The position numbers were made by a program, and so were the translations under genes. Below, one piece after another: positions 15,637-21,882 of a DNA stretch of 21,882 nucleotides. The notes beneath the pieces are model-generated. The model saw nothing but the letters and a program-made list of their open reading frames with translations. It was not told where the DNA came from and searched no databases. The stretch is taken from the NCBI GenBank assembly GCA_021837545.1, contig JAKBFR010000032.1, positions 1 to 21,882 of the forward strand, written 5' to 3'. Each line of letters opens with the position of its first letter. Position 1 is the first letter of the stretch. This DNA comes from Bacillota bacterium. Lineage in GTDB: Bacteria; Bacillota_A; Clostridia; Clostridiales; Clostridiaceae.

Positions 15637-16779
15637 GTGGGGATTAAGAGAAATATATTATTAAATCCGGGGCCTGCAACAACTTCTGATACAGTAAAGT
15701 TTGCTCAAGTTGTGCCTGATATTTGTCCAAGAGAAAAAGAATTTGGAGATGTTATGGAGTTTGTATCAAAAGAACTTACTAATTTTGTAGGCTCAAATGA
15801 TAAGTATACAACTGTATTGTTTGGAGGTTCAGGAACAGCCTCAGTTGAAGCTATTTTAAGCTCAGTAGTAGCAGATGGAACAATATTGATAATTAATAAT
15901 GGCGCATATGGCAAAAGAATGTGTGAAATAGCAGAAATATATAATTTGAATTATATAGAATTTAACAGTTCACCTATAGAAGAAATAAGCTTAATTGAAT
16001 TAGAAGAGACCATAAAAACACATAACTTAGAGAGTATAAGATCTGATAAAACACCTATAAGCCATATAGCAGTAATCCATCATGAAACTACAACAGGAAT
16101 ATTAAATGATATAAAATCAATAGGAAGTATTTGTGAAAAATATAAAATAGATATGATAGTTGATGCTATGAGCTCTTTTGCAGGAATTCCTATTAATATG
16201 GATGAAATGAACATAAAATACTTAGCTTCAAGTTCAAATAAGTGTATACAAGGAATGGCAGGAATAAGCTTTGTAATAGCCAATAAAGAATCTTTAGAGA
16301 AAACAAAGAATATTAAACCAAGAAATCTTTATCTTAATATATATAAACAATATTCATATTTTAAAGATAACTATCAAATGAGATTTACTCCACCAGTGCA
16401 AGTTCTGTATGCTTTAAAACAAGCTATAGTAGAAGCAAAAGAAGAAACGATAGAAAATAGATATAAAAGATATAAAGATTGCTGTAAAATTCTTTGGGAT
16501 GGCTTAGATAAACTTAAATTGAAAAAATTAGTAAATGAAAAAGCATCATCTATGCTTTTAACCTCAATTATTGAGCCTAAAATTAAAGGGTATAACTTCG
16601 ATGATTTGCATGAATACTTATATAATAAAGGATTCACAATTTATCCAGGAAAAGTATCTTCTGAAAACACATTTAGAATAGCAAACATAGGAAAAATCTA
16701 TCCAGATGACATGAATAAATTCATAAAAATATTAGAAGAGTACTTTACGGGTATTGCGCAACATAGATACCCAAAGTGA
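15637..16779 (+). CDS. phnW: 2-Aminoethylphosphonate-pyruvate transaminase
   Basis: PLP aminotransferase of class V. In a synthetic operon it runs towards AEP, using an amino donor such as alanine to aminate phosphonoacetaldehyde. The N-terminal LLNPGPATTSDTVK and DICPREKEF are diagnostic of the PhnW family. GGSGTASVEAILSS binds the PLP phosphate, VDAMSSFAGIP holds the PLP Asp, and K202 in SSSNKCIQGMAG is the Schiff-base lysine. The start is GTG with GGGAGGA 7 bases upstream. At 380 residues it is slightly longer than the usual 360-370. The final HRYPK and the stop codon fall inside a sequence repeated after the peptidase gene at 21681, so the tail appears to come from that repeat. AepZ is the equivalent in Bacteroides. 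Confidence 0.94.
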   Translation: MGIKRNILLNPGPATTSDTVKFAQVVPDICPREKEFGDVMEFVSKELTNFVGSNDKYTTVLFGGSGTASVEAILSSVVADGTILIINNGAYGKRMCEIAEIYNLNYIEFNSSPIEEISLIELEETIKTHNLESIRSDKTPISHIAVIHHETTTGILNDIKSIGSICEKYKIDMIVDAMSSFAGIPINMDEMNIKYLASSSNKCIQGMAGISFVIANKESLEKTKNIKPRNLYLNIYKQYSYFKDNYQMRFTPPVQVLYALKQAIVEAKEETIENRYKRYKDCCKILWDGLDKLKLKKLVNEKASSMLLTSIIEPKIKGYNFDDLHEYLYNKGFTIYPGKVSSENTFRIANIGKIYPDDMNKFIKILEEYFTGIAQHRYPK

Positions 16780-17020
16780 AAATTAAGGTTAATTGTATAA
16801 ACTACCGAAATGAAGGTCATGCATTTGTTCGGGTTACTGAGGATTTAGCTGCGAATTTCTATCAGTAGAAGTTGCCCCCATTTAAGCATGCTCCCAATAT
16901 TCATTGAGACAAGCATAAATGGAACAACTTCTACTGAAGAAATATCTACAGCTAAATCTTCAGTAACCGTAACAAACGCATACCATCCCTTTTGGTTTAT
17001 TAGTACTAAACTTAATTTTT
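16763..17020. repeat. Long inverted repeat between convergent phnW and znuB
   Basis: Arms of about 115 bases (16779-16893 and 16908-17020) are complementary around a 14-base centre. The 20-base block 16832-16851 matches 16949-16968 with one mismatch. CAGTAGAAGTTG (16863-16874) and its perfect complement (16925-16936) lie further in, and AAAATTAAGGTT-type ends lie outermost. The first 84 bases (16763-16846) align with the element at 21681. It could end transcription of both converging genes. The arms share a vestigial reading frame, (H/Y)AFV.VTEDLA, suggesting two inverted copies of one unit. Confidence 0.75.
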
Positions 17021-17066
17021 TTACGTTACTGCAAGTATTTTTATGTTTCGTCATACCCGTGTTTTA

Positions 17067-17867
17067 TCAATTTTCATAGTTGAAAAATCTTGTAAAGGCT
17101 AGAGTTAGTACCAAAAGAATAACTGATGTTAATGCTATTGTGCCTCCTGGAGCACTGTTTATGTAATAAGAGAGTACTAGTCCTATCATAACATCTAAAA
17201 ATCCAAATATAATTGAAAAAATCAAGGTTTTAGTGAATCCTTTTTTTAGTTGCATAGCAGTTGCTACAGGGACAACTATTATTGAAGAAACTACAAGGAT
17301 TCCCATTACTCTTATTGAAAGAGAAATGGTAGCACCAACTAGTAATGTAAAGATGTAGTTTACTAACTTAACATTAATGCCTGATGTTTTTGCACCCGTT
17401 TCATCAAAAGTTACATAAATTAATTTATTATATAGGAATAAAAGTGTTATAAGACAAATTCCACCTACAATAGCAATTAATAATATATCAGATTTTGTAA
17501 CAGTTAAAATACTACCAAATAAAAACGAATCTACTTTAGCGGATGCTTTGCCACTGCTTACTAGAATAATGGCTATCCCTAAGCTTAGAGTCAAAACAAT
17601 GGACATTACAAGTTCTGCATATTTTTTATAATAAGTCCTTAAAGCCTCGATAACAAGAGCACAAACACTAGTGAATAAAAATGCAGTTAAAAGGGGGTTT
17701 GTGCCTATAACAAGACCAATTGCAACTCCGGCAAAAGAAGAATGGGATAAAGTATCACCAATCATTGAATAACGCCTAAGCACAATAAAAAGTCCTATAA
17801 ACGGGCATAGAATAGAAACAATAAAACCTGCAATAAATGCATTTTGCATAAAACCTAATTGAAACAT
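17067..17867 (-). CDS. znuB: Zinc/manganese ABC transporter permease (ZnuB family)
   Basis: Membrane channel subunit of a divalent-metal importer of the ABC-3 family. The 266 residues give about eight hydrophobic segments. The conserved N-terminal block FIGLFIVLRRYSMIGDTLSHS with FAGVAIG (about 24-52) is the family hallmark. VGATISLSIRVMGILVVSS in the middle includes the ATPase-contact region. AGGAAGG lies about 10 bases before the ATG, 21 bases after the ATPase gene on the same strand. No metal-binding lipoprotein (ZnuA) is in the window. Zinc is preferred over manganese because of the operator upstream of the operon, but the metal is not proven. Confidence 0.88.
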   Translation of the reverse strand: MFQLGFMQNAFIAGFIVSILCPFIGLFIVLRRYSMIGDTLSHSSFAGVAIGLVIGTNPLLTAFLFTSVCALVIEALRTYYKKYAELVMSIVLTLSLGIAIILVSSGKASAKVDSFLFGSILTVTKSDILLIAIVGGICLITLLFLYNKLIYVTFDETGAKTSGINVKLVNYIFTLLVGATISLSIRVMGILVVSSIIVVPVATAMQLKKGFTKTLIFSIIFGFLDVMIGLVLSYYINSAPGGTIALTSVILLVLTLAFTRFFNYEN

Positions 17868-17888
17868 ATATTATTACCTTCCTAATAT

Positions 17889-18560
17889 CTATATTATTTT
17901 AGAAACTGAATCTTCAACTTCTAGATACTTTATAAAATCTTCTTTCGTAAATAATTTTAGAGTACCATTTTCTATTTTTAAAATATGTGTTGAATATTTT
18001 AATGCAATCTTAGTATTATGTTCAACAGAAATTATAGTTTTTCCTAAATCTTTATTTAAAGTTTGGAGTAATGGATAAATTTCATTTTGACTTTTTTCAT
18101 CTACTCCAGTTGACGGTTCATCTAATATTATTAAATCTGGATTTCCAAGTAAAGCTCTTGCAATAAAAATTCTTTGCTGTTGCCCCCCTGATAAACTTCC
18201 GATTAAAGTACTGTCAAATTCACACATATTAACTTTGTGTAAAGATTCTTGAACGCTTCTTGAATTTTTTATACCAACAGTCTTTGCATGACAAGATAAT
18301 ACTTCCTTAACCGTGATTGGAAATTCTGAATTGAAATTATCTAATTTTTGAGAAACATAAGAAATTTTATTGGAAGCTAAAGTAATTAACCCAGAATCAG
18401 GTTTTAAGATACCTAATATAAGCTTTATCAATGTACTTTTACAACTTCCGTTTTCACCAAGAATAGATAAATAAATCCCCTTAGGTATATGAAGATTAAC
18501 ATCTTTTAATAAATCAGTTGCTTTTGTATATGAAAATGATAGATTTTTTATAGTTATCAA
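17889..18560 (-). CDS. znuC: Zinc/manganese ABC transporter ATPase (ZnuC-like), altered Walker A
   Basis: ATP-binding subunit of the same importer, 223 residues, cytoplasmic. The Q-loop region is ISYVSQK, the signature is SLSGGQQQR, Walker B is LIILDEPSTGVD, and the H-loop is VEHNTK; all are intact. Walker A reads GENGSCKST, with C40 in place of the glycine just before K41, one base change from GGT to TGT. Related Gram-positive ZnuC/AdcC-type ATPases may tolerate a small residue here, so activity is not excluded. The start is TTG at 18560, set by AAGGAG 8 bases upstream, and gives the canonical MITIKNLSFSY beginning. It is the first gene of a two-gene operon with znuB and is controlled by a palindrome over its promoter. 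Confidence 0.88.
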   Translation of the reverse strand: MITIKNLSFSYTKATDLLKDVNLHIPKGIYLSILGENGSCKSTLIKLILGILKPDSGLITLASNKISYVSQKLDNFNSEFPITVKEVLSCHAKTVGIKNSRSVQESLHKVNMCEFDSTLIGSLSGGQQQRIFIARALLGNPDLIILDEPSTGVDEKSQNEIYPLLQTLNKDLGKTIISVEHNTKIALKYSTHILKIENGTLKLFTKEDFIKYLEVEDSVSKII

Positions 18561-18587
18561 ATAATCAACTCCTTAAAACATTATTAT

Positions 18588-18628
18588 ATTATACACTTAA
18601 ATGCAAATGATTTGCAATAGTGTATAAT
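18588..18628 (-). promoter_or_regulatory. znuCB promoter with Fur/Zur-type operator
   Basis: TGCAAAT-G-ATTTGCA (18602-18616) is a perfect 7-1-7 palindrome, the architecture of Fur-family operators. It is enclosed by a second perfect inverted repeat, ATTATACACT (18588-18597) and AGTGTATAAT (18619-18628). Read on the minus strand, TTGCAA and TATAAT lie 18 bases apart, so the operator covers the -35 and spacer. Repression by a Zur-like protein at high zinc is the expected logic. Confidence 0.7.
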
Positions 18629-18651
18629 GCATATTGCAAAAATAGTAAAAA

Positions 18652-19059
18652 TTATTGAGTGAATATTTTTTCTAAATACCAGCTTTTATTATTATCTTTC
18701 TTAAAGCCTCCTTTAACAGAAACATTTTTATGCGGTTCACTTTTAGAAAGACCAGACGCCTCTACAATAGCAGTTTCGCCATCACAGTAAATTAAAGACA
18801 TTTTTTGAACTCTAAGAAGTGAACTTTCTGATGAAAAGCCACTAGTGAAATTATATTCCACAGCAAATCCAAGGTCTTTGGAATTACTACATATATATAG
18901 ATTATGTGTTATGAAAAAAGAAACTATGGTTATAAGTACTAAGGAAATTATTGAGTATAACATAACTTGTCTTTTAGCTCTTATTATGATTTTTCTTTCA
19001 AGTCTTCGTCTTTTTTTATAGACAAAGGATTCTTTTTCTAGTTGTAGATTATTTATCAC
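18652..19059 (-). CDS. Small membrane-anchored protein of unknown function
   Basis: A 135-residue protein I do not recognise. The start is placed at GTG 19059 because AAAGGAGG lies 7 bases upstream; the reading frame is open for 33 further codons but has no ribosome site there. It has a strongly basic cytoplasmic segment, KKRRRLERKIIIRAKR (about 15-30), and one transmembrane helix (about 34-55). An outside domain of about 75 residues follows, with two cysteines (in YICSNS and YCDGE) and a beta-rich pattern ending in WYLEKIFTQ. It lies upstream of znuC on the same strand but is separated by the znu operator, so it need not be co-transcribed. A role in the cell envelope is possible but unsupported. 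Confidence 0.72.
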   Translation of the reverse strand: MINNLQLEKESFVYKKRRRLERKIIIRAKRQVMLYSIISLVLITIVSFFITHNLYICSNSKDLGFAVEYNFTSGFSSESSLLRVQKMSLIYCDGETAIVEASGLSKSEPHKNVSVKGGFKKDNNKSWYLEKIFTQ

Positions 19060-19348
19060 AATGAAGACCTCCTTTATTTTAAAACTTTGAATGATTAAAT
19101 GGATTTTTGGAAAGATTATTTGGTGTAATGAATATTTTTTAAGAATAAAAATAACCATGCAAGAATACTACCATATTTTTACAAATAATAAAATTAAAAA
19201 TGAATGACAAGGTAAGGTAAAAAATATAATAATATGAGTAAATTCCAGTAATTAAAAGTGCATATTTTATTTATATGGTTATAAAATGTCTTTTTTGATA
19301 TAATTTTATTTAAGACACATTCAAAAAAAATAATAGGACGGTGAATTT

Positions 19349-19750
19349 ATGGATTTTTCAAGTTTGGTATTAATGGAGAAAGATAAAGAAACAGGATTTA
19401 TAAAAAAAGAATTAGGAAGTTTTGAAGTAAATGAAGGAGCTTTGTTTGTAAAAAAGCTTTATGTGCTAGATGAAATTGTGTATATGCATTTTGATACAAA
19501 TAAAAATGTGGAAGAATGGGAATACTCAGCAATATATGATTTATTTAACAGTGAAGCATTTACAGAAATTGGTTATGAAATAGAAGAAGATTTAGAAGAA
19601 TATAATCCTGCATATATAATAAAATTTAAGTATGAGGATGATTATGATTTAATGAAGAAGAAGATACAAGAAGTTGTATCAATAATAGAAAAAGAAATGA
19701 ATTTAGTATTTGAAGCTATACAAGGAAAAGAATCGGAGTATGCAGAATAA
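19349..19750 (+). CDS. Small acidic protein, conserved in clostridia
   Basis: A 133-residue soluble protein rich in Glu and Asp, with no signal peptide or transmembrane segment. It looks like the DUF6762-type proteins I recall from Clostridium, which have no known function. The first half reads as beta strands (FIKKELGSFEVNEGALFVKK, VYMHFDT) and the second as an amphipathic helix (LMKKKIQEVVSIIEKEMNLV). The ribosome site AGGACGGTG lies about 6 bases before the ATG. It is transcribed away from the neighbouring minus-strand gene and stands 141 bases ahead of the peptidase, with a hairpin between them. Function is unknown. Confidence 0.75.
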   Translation: MDFSSLVLMEKDKETGFIKKELGSFEVNEGALFVKKLYVLDEIVYMHFDTNKNVEEWEYSAIYDLFNSEAFTEIGYEIEEDLEEYNPAYIIKFKYEDDYDLMKKKIQEVVSIIEKEMNLVFEAIQGKESEYAE

Positions 19751-19808
19751 TTATATATAACAATTCATAACCTATACTTATACATTAAATTAGTAATTTA
19801 GAAGTTAT

Positions 19809-19864
19809 AATTGTCAATACTCAATGTTCAATTATTTACCATTGAACATTGGGCATTGATAATT
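19809..19864. repeat. 24-bp-arm hairpin between the acidic protein and pepF
   Basis: Bases 19809-19832 pair with 19841-19864 with one mismatch and two G-T wobbles over an 8-base loop. There is no T-run on either side, so it is not a textbook terminator. Its motifs (CAATGTTCAAT, ATTGAACATTG) and its place after a stop codon resemble the other palindromic elements of this window. Confidence 0.65.
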
Positions 19865-19891
19865 GAATGTTGAAAAGAAGGGTGTGTTAAT

Positions 19892-21676
19892 ATGAGTGAG
19901 TTAAAAAAAAGGGAAGAAATTGAAGAGAAGTTTAAGTGGAATGTAGAGAAAGTATATAAAAATATACAAGAATGGGAAAAGGATTTTGAAAGTTTAAAAA
20001 ATGAAGCAGTTAAATTGAAAGACTATTCTGGAAAGTTAATCAATGGAGAAAAGATTTTAGAATATTTTAAATTAAATGAAGAAATATCTAGAAAAGCAGA
20101 AAAAATATATATTTATGCACATTTAAAATCTGATGAGGATACTTCAAATTCTACTTATCAAAGCTTAATGAGTAAAATTGATATATATATGGCTGAATTT
20201 GCAAGCTATACAGCTTTCTTTGTGCCAGAAATTTTAAGTTTAGAAGATAAATTTATTGAAAGTGAAATTAATAGAATTGACGAATTGAAGAAATTTGAAT
20301 TTTTAATTAAGGATATATTAAAGGAAAAACCACATATATTATCAAAAGAAATGGAAGAATTGTTAGCGGCAGCTTCAGATTGTTTAGATGCCCCTTCGGC
20401 AATACACAATATTTTAACCAATGCAGATATGACATTTGATAAAATAGAAGACGAAGAAGGCAATAAAGTAGAATTGACGGAAGGAAACTATTCTTCATTT
20501 ATAAGAAGTAAAAATAGAAATATAAGAAAAGTAGCATTTGAAAAATTGTTTGGAGAATATGATAAACTAAAAAATACTTTAGCGACTTCTTTAACTTGCT
20601 CAATCAAAACTTTTAATTTTAGTAGTAAGGTAAGAAATTATAATAGTGCATTAGAAGCATCATTGAAGCCCAATAGCATTCCTTTAGAAGTCTATAAAAA
20701 TGCAATTAAGGTCATAAATGATAATTTAAATTCTCTCCATAGATATGTTGAAATCAAGAAAAAGTTGCTAGGATTAGATGAAATTCATATATACGATCTA
20801 TATGTACCTGTTATAGAATTACCAAAAGAAAAAATTGAATTTAATACAGGTGTAGATATAATATTAGATGCATTAAAACCATTAGGAGCAGAATATATAG
20901 ATATATTTAAAAGTGGAATAAAAGATGGTTGGATTGATATATATGAGAATAAAGGTAAAAAAGGTGGAGCATATTCATGGGGTGGATATGATACTATGCC
21001 TTATGTACTATTAAATTACAATAATGAACTTGGCGATGTATCGACTCTAGCTCATGAAATGGGGCATTCAATTCATTCATATTATTCAAGAAAAGAGCAA
21101 TCATATTATTATGCAGGTTATACTTTATTTTGTGCAGAAGTTGCATCAACAACAAATGAGTCTTTACTTATTCATTATTTAATTGAAAAAGAAAGTGATG
21201 AAAAGAAAAAACTTTATTTAATAAATCAAGAATTGGAGCAAATAAGAACAACAGTATTTAGACAATTAATGTTTGCAGAATTTGAACTATATACTCATGA
21301 AACGTTAGAAAATGGAATGCCTTTGACAGCAGAAGATTATAATAAGGCATGGCATGATTTAAATGTTAAATATTTTGGAGATGAGATTGTAATAGATAAA
21401 GAAGTAGATGTAGAATGGTCAAGAATTCCTCATTTCTATTCTGATTTCTATGTTTATCAATATGCTACAGGATATGCAGCTGCATCAGCTTTTTCAAAAT
21501 CAATTTTAGAAGGAAAAGAAAATGCAGTAGAAAAATATAAAGGTTTCTTAAAATCAGGAGGTAGCGATTATCCAATAAACATCTTAAAAAATGCGGGAGT
21601 AGATATGACTACGAATATGCCTATAGAAGCTACTATAAAAAGATTTAATGAACTTTTAGATATGATAGATAAATAA
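19892..21676 (+). CDS. pepF: Oligoendopeptidase F (M3 metallopeptidase)
   Basis: Zinc-dependent cytoplasmic endopeptidase that cleaves peptides of roughly 7-17 residues, and may also turn over signal peptides or regulatory peptides. The 594 residues match the family. The N-terminal helical region starts with the typical EEKFKWNVEKVYKN pattern. The catalytic site is H388-E389-M-G-H392 in STLAHEMGHSIHSYYS, and the third zinc ligand is E416 in FCAEVASTTNE. The downstream RIPHFYSDFYVYQYATGYAAA, which lines the active cleft, is intact. GAAGGGTG lies about 8 bases before the ATG. It is probably transcribed alone; a hairpin precedes it and a palindromic element follows 5 bases after the stop. Confidence 0.95.
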   Translation: MSELKKREEIEEKFKWNVEKVYKNIQEWEKDFESLKNEAVKLKDYSGKLINGEKILEYFKLNEEISRKAEKIYIYAHLKSDEDTSNSTYQSLMSKIDIYMAEFASYTAFFVPEILSLEDKFIESEINRIDELKKFEFLIKDILKEKPHILSKEMEELLAAASDCLDAPSAIHNILTNADMTFDKIEDEEGNKVELTEGNYSSFIRSKNRNIRKVAFEKLFGEYDKLKNTLATSLTCSIKTFNFSSKVRNYNSALEASLKPNSIPLEVYKNAIKVINDNLNSLHRYVEIKKKLLGLDEIHIYDLYVPVIELPKEKIEFNTGVDIILDALKPLGAEYIDIFKSGIKDGWIDIYENKGKKGGAYSWGGYDTMPYVLLNYNNELGDVSTLAHEMGHSIHSYYSRKEQSYYYAGYTLFCAEVASTTNESLLIHYLIEKESDEKKKLYLINQELEQIRTTVFRQLMFAEFELYTHETLENGMPLTAEDYNKAWHDLNVKYFGDEIVIDKEVDVEWSRIPHFYSDFYVYQYATGYAAASAFSKSILEGKENAVEKYKGFLKSGGSDYPINILKNAGVDMTTNMPIEATIKRFNELLDMIDK

Positions 21677-21680
21677 ATCT

Positions 21681-21782
21681 TATAGATACCCACAGTGAAA
21701 ATCATACTTATGTGTATATCCTCGAAATAAGGGGGCATGCATTTGCTCCAGTTACGGAAGATTTTCACTGAAGGATTCTATA
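21681..21782. repeat. 102-bp palindrome-ended element related to the one after phnW
   Basis: The 23-base ends (21681-21703 and 21760-21782) are inverted repeats with four mismatches, the inner 11 bases (CAGTGAAAATC/GATTTTCACTG) being perfect. The interior aligns with 16763-16846: shared blocks are ATAGATACCCA, AGTGAAAAT, TGTATA, CGAAAT, CATGCATTTG and GTTAC. It encodes an open 28-codon stretch containing GHAFAPVTEDF but has no start. It looks like a small non-autonomous repeat and may also act as a transcription-ending hairpin for pepF. Confidence 0.7.
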
Positions 21783-21829
21783 TATAATGGATAATATAAA
21801 TAATTTTCATATGAGGATAGGTAAATAAT

Positions 21830-21882
21830 ATGAAAAAATTCGAAGAAAAATTTTATAAGATTTTAATAAATAAAGAAAACTT
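21830..21882 (+). CDS. Start of an unidentified gene, cut by the window edge
   Basis: An ATG at 21830 follows a GAGGATAG ribosome-site-like stretch by about 9 bases and opens a frame of 17 codons, MKKFEEKFYKILINKEN, to the end of the window. Too short to identify. The Lys- and Glu-rich start suggests a cytoplasmic protein, but this is weak. Confidence 0.45.
   Translation, partial: MKKFEEKFYKILINKEN

Noticed and set aside
16763..17020. An insertion sequence between phnW and znuB
   Set aside because: No transposase coding capacity and no clear target duplication; best described as a non-autonomous or structural repeat.
16845..17054. A 69-codon open frame on the minus strand just after znuB
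   Set aside because: No ribosome site before the ATG, and it lies wholly inside the long inverted repeat; the matching arm carries a stop. Treated as repeat-derived, not a gene.
20206..20498. Two open minus-strand frames opposite pepF
   Set aside because: Both are overlapping mirror frames of a well-supported peptidase gene without ribosome sites or recognisable content.

Overview
The window is very AT-rich, with strong AGGAGG-type ribosome sites, some TTG/GTG starts and gene families typical of Clostridium sensu stricto. Species cannot be fixed from the sequence alone. There are no rRNA, tRNA, CRISPR or insertion-sequence genes.

Layout. (1) 1-3012: a secreted alkaline phosphatase, a roughly 140-bp imperfect palindrome, and a YibE/F-family membrane protein. 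(2) 3013-6280: a GH36 alpha-galactosidase followed closely by a nitroreductase. Just upstream, on the opposite strand, lies the remnant of an AraC-family regulator, with paired direct repeats and a possible cre site left in the gap. (3) 6342-7470: monocistronic cysteine synthase. (4) 7824-10482: a GntR (YtrA-type) regulator, an ABC ATPase and two tandem paralogous permeases behind one promoter that is covered by a perfect 17-bp inverted repeat. (5) 10510-11737: an unrecognised lipoprotein, with three TTAA(G/T) blocks at exact 11-bp spacing upstream of its -10. (6) 11785-16779: a phosphonate operon. It holds a LicC/PntC-like nucleotidyltransferase, a PEP mutase with a fused N-terminal cytidylyltransferase domain, phosphonopyruvate decarboxylase, and 2-aminoethylphosphonate (AEP) transaminase. 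(7) 17067-18628, minus strand: a zinc/manganese-type ABC permease and ATPase behind a Fur/Zur-type 7-1-7 palindrome. (8) 18652-21882: a small membrane-anchored protein, a small acidic protein, oligoendopeptidase F, and the start of another gene.

How the genes fit together. The phosphonate genes encode the complete route PEP -> phosphonopyruvate -> phosphonoacetaldehyde -> AEP, plus a likely nucleotidyl activation step (CMP-AEP). The expected product is an AEP-decorated surface glycan or lipid. The enzyme that would transfer the activated AEP is not in the window.

The most unusual non-coding material is a set of palindromic elements sitting just after gene ends (about 1674, 14193, 16779, 19809 and 21681). 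Two of them (16763 and 21681) are clearly related in sequence. One of these extends into a 115-bp-arm inverted repeat between convergent genes and appears to supply the last codons of phnW.
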